Shown here: in pieces, positions 45,589 through 53,121 of the stretch
Layout of the letters: each line of letters opens with the position of its first letter
Numbering within the stretch: position 1 is the stretch's first letter
NCBI RefSeq assembly: GCF_043195195.1
Contig: NZ_JBAFWT010000019.1
Span: 33,975-97,974, forward strand
Length of the DNA stretch: 64,000 bases
Source of the DNA: NCEH01 sp043195195
GTDB lineage: Bacteria > Pseudomonadota > Alphaproteobacteria > Rhizobiales > Xanthobacteraceae
Direction: 5' to 3'
The notes under the pieces: model-generated
Told to the model about the DNA's origin: nothing
Database searches by the model: none
The model's input: the letters and a program-made list of their open reading frames with translations, nothing else
Translations under genes and position numbers: made by a program

Positions 45589-48126
45589 TCACTCGGCCGG
45601 AACAAGCGCCGGCCGATGCGCCCGCCTCGCGGGAGTGGAGTCCACGGTCATCGGCGGTTGGAAGCGCTTCAGACGGAGCGCATTGCCGAGCACGAAGACG
45701 CTCGATGCCGCCATGGCGCCTGCCGCGAAGATCGGCGAGAGCAGCGTTCCGTTAAACGGATAGAGGATGCCGGCCGCCACCGGGATCAGGCTGGCGTTGT
45801 AGGCGAATGCCCAGAACAGGTTCTGCTTGATGTTGCGGATCGTCGCCTTGCTGAGCGCGATGGCGTTGACCACGCCGCGCAGATCGCCTGACATCAGCAC
45901 AACATCGGCCGCTTCGATCGCCACATCCGTGCCGGTCCCGATCGCGACGCCCACATCGGCCTCGGCGAGCGCCGGAGCGTCGTTGATGCCGTCGCCGACA
46001 AAGGCCACGGTTCCGAAGCGCTGGCGCAGCGCCTTGATCGCCTTGACCTTGCCGTCCGGCAGAACCTCCGCCATCACCTCGTCGATACCGAGTTGCCTGG
46101 CGATGGCGGTGGCGGTTCTGGCGTTGTCGCCGGTGATCATCGCTACCTTGATCCCCAGCCGATGCAGCGCTGCGATGGAATCGCGTGTCGTCGGCTTGAT
46201 CGGATCGGCGACGGCAATCGCTGCCGCGAGCCGGCCGTCGATCGCGGCATAGAGCGGGCTCTTGCCCTGGCTCGCCAGACTCTGGCCGACCGGCTCGACC
46301 TCCGCGAGGTCGTAACCGAGCTTCTTCATGTAGCGATCCGCGCCAATCTCGACTTGACGGCCATCGACGGTCGCAGCGACGCCGAAGCCCGGAACCGCCT
46401 CGAAGTTCTGGACGGCCCCAAAGGTGAGAGCGCGCAGCTTCGCGGCGGCGACGATGGCCTCGGCAATCGGATGCTCGGAGCGTTCCTCGACGGCGGCGAC
46501 GAGAGACAGGACGTCGGACTCCCCGAACCCGTTGATCAGCGAAAGGTCGGTCAGCTCCGGCCGCCCCTTCGTCAGCGTGCCCGTCTTGTCGAGCGCGATG
46601 GCCTTCGCGCTCCTCAGCGTCTGGAGCGCTTCGCCCTTGCGGAACAGGATGCCCATCCTCGCGGCGCGTCCCGTGCCAACCATGATCGACGTCGGCGTAG
46701 CGAGACCCATGGCGCAGGGGCAGGCGATGATCAGGACAGCGACGCCGTTGACCAGCGCGAAGGCGAGCGCCGGATCGGGACCGAACACCAGCCAGATCGC
46801 GAAGGTCAGTGCCGCGATTCCTATGACGATTGGCACGAAGACGCCGGTCACGCGGTCGACCAGCGCCTGGATAGGTAGCTTGGAGCCCTGCGCGGCTTCG
46901 ACCATGCGGATGATCTGCGCCAGCACGGTGTCGCCGCCGACCTTGGTGGCGCGGAAGGTGATGCTGCCCGTCTTGTTGATCGTGCCGCCGACGACTGCAG
47001 CGCCCGCGCCCTTCTGAACCGGGATCGGCTCGCCCGTGATCATGGACTCGTCCACGAAGGAGGAACCATCGAGCACGTCGCCATCGACCGGCACCCGCTC
47101 GCCGGGACGCACCTGCACAATGTCGCCGGCAACGACCTCGGACAGGGCAACCTGTACCGCTTTCCCGTCGCGAAGGACCTGCGCCGTCTTTGCCTGCAGG
47201 TCCATCAGCTGTCTGATCGCTTCGCTCGTGCGCCCTTTTGCGCGCGCCTCGAGCCAACGGCCGAGCAGGATCAGCGCGACGATCACAGCCGCCGCTTCGT
47301 AGTAGACGTTGTGGGTGCCTTCCGGCAGCAGGTGAGGCGCGAAGGTCGCGACCACGGAATAGGCCCAGGCCGCTCCGGTGCCGAGGCTGACCAGCGTGTT
47401 CATGTCAGGGCCGCCGCGCAGCAGCGCCGGGACGCCCTTGATGAAGAAACGCAGGCCGGGGCCGAACAATACCAGCGTCGTCAGAGCGCACTGCAGATAC
47501 CAGTTCCCCTGCTGCCCGATGGTCTCCATCACCCACATATGGATTGCCGGAACCAAGTGGCTGCCCATTTCGAGAACCACGACCGGCACGGTAAGGACCG
47601 CCGCGAGCAGTAGCGCATTGCGCAGCGACCGCATGTCCCGCTCGCGCCGAGCGGCCTCCCGATCCTCGGCAACCGCCCCATTCGTCACCAGACGCGAGCC
47701 GTAGCCGGCGCTTACTACCGCAGCAATCATATCCGAGGCGGAAACAGAATTGTCGAGATACCGGATCCGCGCCTTCTCCGTGGCGAGGTTGACCGATGCA
47801 TCAAGAACGCCGGGAAGCGCCTTCAAGACCTTCTCAACGCGTCCGACACAGGACGCACAGCTCATTCCTTCGACGACGAGTTCCGCCGTCTCGCTACCGA
47901 CCTCGTAGCCGGCGGTCTCGACCGCGCCGACCACGGCAACCGGGTCGGGTTGTGCGGAAAAATCGACCTCGGCGCGCTCCGTCGCGAGATTGACCGACAC
48001 GCGCGTCACCCCTGGCAGTGCCTTCAAGGCCTTCTCGACCCTCCCCACGCACGAAGCGCAGGTCATGCCTTCGATGCGTAGCCGCAACGTTGCGGATGGA
48101 GAGGCGCATGCGGTTGAGGTCGGCAT
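45589..48126 (-). CDS. copA: Cu+-exporting P1B ATPase with two metal-binding domains
   Basis: 845 residues from ATG 48126 (AGGAG about 8 bases upstream). Two HMA domains with IEGMTCASCVGRVEKAL and VEGMSCASCVGRVEKVL. Core: TGEPIPVQK, DKTGTLTKG, SEHPIAEAI, GDGINDAPAL, and the copper CPC motif ACPCAMGLATPTSIMVGTG. It exports Cu+ across the inner membrane. A CueR-type promoter lies directly upstream (48163-48188). Confidence 0.96.
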   Translation of the reverse strand: MPTSTACASPSATLRLRIEGMTCASCVGRVEKALKALPGVTRVSVNLATERAEVDFSAQPDPVAVVGAVETAGYEVGSETAELVVEGMSCASCVGRVEKVLKALPGVLDASVNLATEKARIRYLDNSVSASDMIAAVVSAGYGSRLVTNGAVAEDREAARRERDMRSLRNALLLAAVLTVPVVVLEMGSHLVPAIHMWVMETIGQQGNWYLQCALTTLVLFGPGLRFFIKGVPALLRGGPDMNTLVSLGTGAAWAYSVVATFAPHLLPEGTHNVYYEAAAVIVALILLGRWLEARAKGRTSEAIRQLMDLQAKTAQVLRDGKAVQVALSEVVAGDIVQVRPGERVPVDGDVLDGSSFVDESMITGEPIPVQKGAGAAVVGGTINKTGSITFRATKVGGDTVLAQIIRMVEAAQGSKLPIQALVDRVTGVFVPIVIGIAALTFAIWLVFGPDPALAFALVNGVAVLIIACPCAMGLATPTSIMVGTGRAARMGILFRKGEALQTLRSAKAIALDKTGTLTKGRPELTDLSLINGFGESDVLSLVAAVEERSEHPIAEAIVAAAKLRALTFGAVQNFEAVPGFGVAATVDGRQVEIGADRYMKKLGYDLAEVEPVGQSLASQGKSPLYAAIDGRLAAAIAVADPIKPTTRDSIAALHRLGIKVAMITGDNARTATAIARQLGIDEVMAEVLPDGKVKAIKALRQRFGTVAFVGDGINDAPALAEADVGVAIGTGTDVAIEAADVVLMSGDLRGVVNAIALSKATIRNIKQNLFWAFAYNASLIPVAAGILYPFNGTLLSPIFAAGAMAASSVFVLGNALRLKRFQPPMTVDSTPARRAHRPALVPAE

Positions 48127-48162
48127 GTCGTCAGCTCCTTGAATCACAGCTGACCGCGAACA

Positions 48163-48188
48163 TGGTGCTTCCAACAATGGGAAGGTCA
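48163..48188 (-). promoter_or_regulatory. CueR-type operator/promoter for copA
   Basis: On the minus strand a TTGACC -35 hexamer overlaps a CTTCC-N7-GGAAG dyad, followed by GCACC. This 26-bp element is exactly repeated, inverted, at 48224-48249. It starts 36 bp from the copA ATG. MerR-type activators use such long-spacer promoters. Confidence 0.85.
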
Positions 48189-48223
48189 ACGCCGACTGGT
48201 GCATTTTTTCGGCGGGCAGACCT

Positions 48224-48249
48224 ATTGACCTTCCCATTGTTGGAAGCAC
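48224..48249 (+). promoter_or_regulatory. CueR-type operator/promoter for the copZ-like gene
   Basis: Exact mirror of the copA element: TTGACC at 48224-48229, dyad to 48245, then CACC. It is 39 bp upstream of the copZ-like ATG; the two copies are separated by 35 bp and face opposite directions. Confidence 0.85.
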
Positions 48250-48288
48250 CACCTTCACTCACGGAGTGCCAAATTGAGGAAAAAAGCC

Positions 48289-48492
48289 ATGGTCTATCTG
48301 AAAATCCCCAACATGAACTGCGGCGGTTGTGCTGCGACCGTCACCAAAGCTCTCAAGAGCATCGACGTCGACGCCAGGATTGACGTCGACACGGCGCTGA
48401 AGACCGTAAAGCTGGAGAGCAAGGCAGACGTCGAACAAATCAGCGCGGTGCTCAAGTCGGCAGGCTATCCCGCGGAGGTTCAGCCCGGCTGA
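48289..48492 (+). CDS. copZ: CopZ-like copper chaperone (HMA domain)
   Basis: 67 residues from ATG 48289 (GAGGAAA site). One HMA domain with MNCGGCAATVTKALKS as the metal loop (CGGC), then ALKTVKLESKADVEQIS. It would carry Cu+ to CopA. It is divergent from copA, behind its own copy of the CueR promoter. Confidence 0.92.
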   Translation: MVYLKIPNMNCGGCAATVTKALKSIDVDARIDVDTALKTVKLESKADVEQISAVLKSAGYPAEVQPG

Positions 48493-48588
48493 CGCGCCTT
48501 TCTCTCGGGGCAAGGACAGGCGCTGGTCCGCTGGCCTGGAGCGGACCGGCGCTGTAGTGCGTTGTTCGGTGCGGAAACGCTGGGAGCC

Positions 48589-48819
48589 GTCCACCATTCC
48601 GGAGCCATCCCGATGCGCCGTGAAGCCGAGATCAACGACGCCGAGATCACCGAACTGTGCTCTCAGATCATGCCGTCCGAACAACATGAGATCGAGCAGA
48701 CGGTGGGAGTTCTGACGCGACTTCAGGCACGGAGCTCCGTCCTCGGCAAATCTGAGGTCCGGGTGCGGGACGACGGTATATGCCCGCGCCTCGTCCATTC
48801 AAGAGCCGATCACGGCTGA
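48589..48819 (+). pseudogene. DUF305 protein remnant (C-terminal half)
   Basis: The frame reads VHHSGAIPMRREAEINDA, then LCSQIMPSEQHEIEQT and VLTRL: the DUF305 C-terminal motif (HHxGAIxM, then QxxEIxxM). The N-terminal half and signal peptide are missing, and the final 30 codons are unrelated. DUF305 proteins often accompany copper genes; this one is broken and overlaps the MgtC-like gene end. Confidence 0.5.
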
Positions 48820-50085
48820 CGGTCCCGGCCACTCGAAATGCGGCAGCGTCGCAAAGGCAGCGTAGCCGAGCGCAATGGCCACCACCGTAGCGGCCGCCAG
48901 CGGGAGCCAGAAGCGAACCGGTCCCGCAACGGCGGCGACGGCCAGGCGGCCAATGGCATTCGTAGCGAGCGCCAGAAGCACGGCGTGTCCGACCGCCTCC
49001 ATGGTTGCCGGCTGTCCGAGCAGCCGCAACGCGCTGAGCACTGCCACGTCGACATCGAATATTCCCGAGATGGCGGAGGTCGCCACCATCCCGCTGCTGC
49101 TTCCGACCGAAAGAGCGGCGCTCACGGTGGAGACGACCGCGAAGAGCGCCGCGAACAACATCAGCGGCCCCACCTCGAAGGGGTTGCGCGGCGGTTGCGT
49201 ACCTTCGCCCGAAATGGTGTGGCGCGACAGCAGGAGGAGAATGCCGCAGGTCGCAAAGCCGCCGATTGCGGCCAGGATGGCCAGACCCGCGACGCCCAGC
49301 ACCGACGGCGCGACGATGGCGACGATTGCCGTGACCCGTATCACGGATACGCCCGCCGCGAGGATCGCGGCACCTGCCAGCGGCCAGGGATTCGTTCCGG
49401 TCTTGGCGATCCGCGCCAGCGACAGAGTTACGGCGGTGGACGAGATGACGGCTCCGGCAAGACCGCTGACCAGAATACCCCGGGTCGTGCCGAGAGCCCG
49501 GACCGCGATGTAGCCGAGGAAGGAGATCGCCGCCGTCAGCACGGTGAAGAGCCACACCTGCCGGGGATTGAAGCCGCCCCAGGGATCGACGGCTCGATCG
49601 GGCAGCAGCGGCAGGATGATCGCCGTCATCACCGCGAGCACCAGAGCCGAACGAAGCTCGATCCAGGAAATTCGCCTGAGAAGCCCGTGCAGAAGCTCGC
49701 GACTGGCGAGAACCGCGGCGAGCGCGGCCCCACCGGCGGCGGCGGCGCGCTGATCCCCGACGACGGCAAGCGCCCCCAAGGCGAACACGCCCAGCGCGGC
49801 GATGATGCCGGTCACGCTGTAATCCTCATCGTGGAGGGACTCGCGTGCCTTGTACCAGGCGAAGACCGCCGTGAAGGCGAGGAAGCCGGCGATCAGAATG
49901 GAGGGAGCATCAAGGCTGGCGCTGAGAGCCGCCACCACGCCGCCGAGCAGTCCGGAGATGCCGTATGTTCGGATGCCCGCCGCGCGGCCGCCATCCGGCG
50001 TGTCGCGCTCGCGCCACCCACGCTCCAGGCCGACGAGCAAGCCAATGGCAAGTGCCAGACCGAGCTGCAGGATCAAGAAGTCCAT
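48799..50085 (-). CDS. MgtC/DUF4010-family membrane protein
   Basis: 428 residues with about 12 helices. The N-terminus GLALAIGLLVGLERGWRER and GIRTYGISGLLGGV match the MgtC/SapB opening. The rest is DUF4010-like (GLAGAVISSTAVTLSLARIA). Family members support growth under Mg2+ limitation or low pH, but the activity is not known. On the same strand as the phosphorylase operon, 30 bp after a small gene. Confidence 0.87.
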   Translation of the reverse strand: MDFLILQLGLALAIGLLVGLERGWRERDTPDGGRAAGIRTYGISGLLGGVVAALSASLDAPSILIAGFLAFTAVFAWYKARESLHDEDYSVTGIIAALGVFALGALAVVGDQRAAAAGGAALAAVLASRELLHGLLRRISWIELRSALVLAVMTAIILPLLPDRAVDPWGGFNPRQVWLFTVLTAAISFLGYIAVRALGTTRGILVSGLAGAVISSTAVTLSLARIAKTGTNPWPLAGAAILAAGVSVIRVTAIVAIVAPSVLGVAGLAILAAIGGFATCGILLLLSRHTISGEGTQPPRNPFEVGPLMLFAALFAVVSTVSAALSVGSSSGMVATSAISGIFDVDVAVLSALRLLGQPATMEAVGHAVLLALATNAIGRLAVAAVAGPVRFWLPLAAATVVAIALGYAAFATLPHFEWPGPSAVIGS

Positions 50086-50115
50086 GGCGTGGCCCGTGAT
50101 GGATAAGTCACGTCA

Positions 50116-50229
50116 TCAGCGCAGCTGATCATGACGGTCGCCTGTTCGTCTGAGCAGCACCTTGTCGCACCGATAGAATTGATCCCAAAGCGCTGCCACG
50201 ACGCCGGCGAGAACCAATTGCCGCCTCAT
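50116..50229 (-). CDS. Possible 37-residue small protein coupled to the phosphorylase gene
   Basis: Starts with ATG at 50229 in an ATGA overlap with the phosphorylase stop, so translation could be coupled. Reads MRRQLVLAGVVAALW then DQFYRCDKVLLRR: a short hydrophobic segment and a basic tail. No homologue is recognised; chance overlap remains possible. Confidence 0.35.
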   Translation of the reverse strand: MRRQLVLAGVVAALWDQFYRCDKVLLRRTGDRHDQLR

Positions 50230-51758
50230 GCCTCGACCTTGACGATATCGCCGGACCGGGCGGCGTATTCCAGGGCATAGGCGAGTTCGGCACGCGTCTC
50301 GGCATGGACATGAAGCATTGGCTGGCCCTTGTCGATCTCGTTGCCCAGCCGCACGTCCATGCGAACGCCGGCGGCCTTGGCCTCGGGCGCTCCAGCGAGT
50401 TTTGCAAGCCGGGCGAGCTTTCGATTGTCGATATGGACGATGCGTCCTGCATGCGGGGCCACAAGCGGATGGACGTTGGACGCAGTCGGAGGTGTCCGCA
50501 TCCCGCCCTGCGCCTCACAGATGGCTTCGAACTTCGCCCAGGCGCGCCCGTCGGAGAGCGTTTCGAGCGCCAGCCGAGTCCCTTCACCCGTTGCCACTTT
50601 TCCGCCGATTTCGAGCGCTGCACCCGCAAGCGTCGCGGCGCGCCTCCTGAGATCGTCCGGCGCATCGCCGGCATTTTGAAGGACAGCCAGGACATCGAGA
50701 GCCTCGAGCGCCGGCCCGATCCCCCGGCCGACCGGCTGTGAACCATCGGTCTGGAGACATATCGCGGTCAGGCCGAAACGCGCGGCGACCGCCCCCATGC
50801 GTTCGGCGAGGTGACCGGCGAGTTCCTCGCTGCGGACCTTGGCGGTCGGGCCGACAGGAATATCGATCACCACATGGGTCGAGCCCGCGGAAATTTTCTT
50901 CGACAGCACGGACGCGATGAGCTGGCCTTCGGTATCGACATCGAGCTCACGCTCGACGCGCACGAAGATGTCGTCGGCGGGACTGAGATGCACCGCGCCA
51001 CCCCAGGCGATGCAGCCGCCTTCAGCCTCCACCACGCGCCGGAGCGTCGCAATGTCGAGGTCGACTGGAGCGAGCGTCTCCATCGTATCGGCCGTGCCTG
51101 CCGGCGAGGTTATCGCGCGTGAAGAGGTTTTGGGCATGATGAGGCCCTGCGCTGCGACGATCGCGACAATGATCGGCGTGGTGCGATTGCCCGGCAGGCC
51201 GCCGATGCAGTGCTTGTCGACGACGATCGGGGCATCCCAGCGCATACGCTCGCCAACCTCGACCATCGCGCCGGTCAGATCGGCGGTCTCCTGCTCGTCC
51301 AGAGGCAAGGCGGCGCCCGCCGTCAGGAATGCGGCAAGATTCACGTCGGTGTATCGTCCGGCGACAATGTCTTTGACAATCGCCGCGAAGGCGGATGCGT
51401 CGAGGCGGTTGCCGTAGATGCGCCGGCGCACGCTTGCCAACGATTCGATCGCCGGCGCATGTGTGACTTTAACGGCTTCGCCGTCCGCAATGCCGAGGAT
51501 CGTCCAGGCGGTCTCAGAAAGAGCGACCTCGTCGAGCGCGATCAATTCGCCGCCCTCTATCTGAAAGAGCGTTGCCTGCACCTCCCGATTGCCTGTCGAA
51601 ACAAGAACCTGCGAGCGTGCGGCAAGGCCCTCCGAACGGCAGACATGGCAGTCTGTGCGCATGATGACCACGGCCTGATGCTGGGTGTGCAGGCCAAGAC
51701 GCTTGGCGCGGAGCATCGGCTGTGCAAGGGCGTCGGTCCGTTCGAGGGCTGCGGTCAT
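50226..51758 (-). CDS. AMP/thymidine phosphorylase family (archaeal-type)
   Basis: 510 residues from ATG 51758, which overlaps the previous stop by 4 bp (ATGA). An N-terminal beta domain of about 85 residues, characteristic of archaeal AMP phosphorylase, precedes the catalytic part: GRYTDVNLAAFLTAG, VVDKHCIGGLPGNRTTPIIV, TSSRAITSPAGTADTMETLA, then KKISAGSTHVVIDIPVG. It splits AMP (or nucleosides) with phosphate into base and ribose-1,5-bisphosphate (or ribose-1-phosphate). It is near the end of the copB-prs-phosphoketolase operon. Confidence 0.9.
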   Translation of the reverse strand: MTAALERTDALAQPMLRAKRLGLHTQHQAVVIMRTDCHVCRSEGLAARSQVLVSTGNREVQATLFQIEGGELIALDEVALSETAWTILGIADGEAVKVTHAPAIESLASVRRRIYGNRLDASAFAAIVKDIVAGRYTDVNLAAFLTAGAALPLDEQETADLTGAMVEVGERMRWDAPIVVDKHCIGGLPGNRTTPIIVAIVAAQGLIMPKTSSRAITSPAGTADTMETLAPVDLDIATLRRVVEAEGGCIAWGGAVHLSPADDIFVRVERELDVDTEGQLIASVLSKKISAGSTHVVIDIPVGPTAKVRSEELAGHLAERMGAVAARFGLTAICLQTDGSQPVGRGIGPALEALDVLAVLQNAGDAPDDLRRRAATLAGAALEIGGKVATGEGTRLALETLSDGRAWAKFEAICEAQGGMRTPPTASNVHPLVAPHAGRIVHIDNRKLARLAKLAGAPEAKAAGVRMDVRLGNEIDKGQPMLHVHAETRAELAYALEYAARSGDIVKVEA

Positions 51759-53113
51759 AGATCGAACACCTGATCCTGACGGGGAACGCTCGCGCTCCAT
51801 CCGAGATCCCTGTCGATGCGTACGCGCAGCGCCTCAGCGGCTTCGGGCTCGCCATGCACGATGAAGACACGCGAGGGGCTGTGACGGAAACCCGAGAGCC
51901 AGTGCATCAGGTCGTTGGCGTCGGCGTGAGCCGAGAGCATCGTCAGATCGTCGACCTCTGCGCGAACGGGAATCCATTGGCCGTGGATCTTGATCTCGCT
52001 TGCACCCTGCAACATGGCACGTCCGCGCGTTCCGGCGGCCTGGAAGCCGGAGAACAGGATGGTGTTCTTCTGTTCGGGCGCGAAAGCCTTCAGATGATGG
52101 AGCACGCGACCGCCGGTCGCCATGCCGCTCGCCGAGATCACCACCTTGGGATAGGGGCTCGCCGTGATCGCCTTGGACCCTTCGACATCTCTCGTATACG
52201 TCGCAATTCCGCAGATCGCGCCGCAGACCTCCGGTGTGAGGCGATGATCAGCAGGGTGCGCATGAAGCAAATCGGTCGCGTCGATCGCCATAGGGCTGTC
52301 AAGATAGATCGGAATGTTCGACAGCCTGCTGGCGGTCTTCAGCTTCCACAGATGATAGAGCAGCGACTGTGCGCGGCCGACCGCGAAGGCCGGGATCACG
52401 ACGGTGCCGCCGCGTTGGACTGTGCGCTCGATCACCGCGCCGAGAACCTCGGTGATGTCGCCCGGTTTATGAATGCGATCGCCGTAGGTGGATTCGATGA
52501 CAATGAAGTCGGCTTCCGAGACTGGCTCGGGATCCGGCATGACCGGATCGCCGTAGCGCCCGAGATCGCCGGAGAAGGTAACGCGACGGCCGGCCCAACC
52601 GATATCCGCGGTTGCAGCGCCCAGGATGTGCCCAGCATGGCGGAACATCAGCGTCGCACCGCCAGGAAGCTGAACGAGCTTTCCAAAGGGAACGGCTGAG
52701 AAGAACTCGAGCGCGCGTTCCGCGTCGCGAACTCCGTAGAGCGGCAAGGCCGGCTTGTGCTTCGAGAATCCCTTGCGGTTGGCGTATTCGGCGTCCTTCT
52801 CCTGCAGATAGCCGCTGTCTTGAAGGATCAGCTCGGCCACATCGCGCGTGGCCTCGGTTGCGAAGATGCGGCCGCGAAAGCCGTCGCGCACCAGCTTCGG
52901 CAGATAGCCGGAATGGTCGAGATGGGCATGGGTCAACACGACGGCGTCGATGCTGGAGGGCTCGACCGGCAAGGGCTCCCAATTCAGCTCGCGCAAGTTC
53001 TTGAGGCCCTGGAACAGGCCACAGTCGATCAGGATGCGCTTTCCATCATGAGTCAGGAGATGTTTCGAGCCAGTGACGGTGCCGGCACCGCCCAGCGAGG
53101 TCAGCGTAAGCAT
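51755..53113 (-). CDS. MBL-fold beta-CASP RNA-processing nuclease
   Basis: 452 residues. Metal motif THAHLDHSGYLPKLV (HxHxDH); His in RHAGHILGAA; Asp in FSGDLGRYGDP; beta-CASP motif A ESTYGDR; later SASGMATGGRVLHHLKAF and the C-terminal VFIVHGEPEAAEAL. This is a CPSF/RNase-J-like hydrolase on RNA. The gene is 8 bp after the phosphoketolase gene and overlaps the phosphorylase start. It could supply nucleotides by RNA breakdown; inference. Confidence 0.92.
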   Translation of the reverse strand: MLTLTSLGGAGTVTGSKHLLTHDGKRILIDCGLFQGLKNLRELNWEPLPVEPSSIDAVVLTHAHLDHSGYLPKLVRDGFRGRIFATEATRDVAELILQDSGYLQEKDAEYANRKGFSKHKPALPLYGVRDAERALEFFSAVPFGKLVQLPGGATLMFRHAGHILGAATADIGWAGRRVTFSGDLGRYGDPVMPDPEPVSEADFIVIESTYGDRIHKPGDITEVLGAVIERTVQRGGTVVIPAFAVGRAQSLLYHLWKLKTASRLSNIPIYLDSPMAIDATDLLHAHPADHRLTPEVCGAICGIATYTRDVEGSKAITASPYPKVVISASGMATGGRVLHHLKAFAPEQKNTILFSGFQAAGTRGRAMLQGASEIKIHGQWIPVRAEVDDLTMLSAHADANDLMHWLSGFRHSPSRVFIVHGEPEAAEALRVRIDRDLGWSASVPRQDQVFDL

Positions 53114-53121
53114 GGCGGCCT

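Noticed and set aside
48838..50106. 422-codon open frame antisense to the MgtC-like gene
   Set aside because: Same reverse-strand artefact; no recognised motif.
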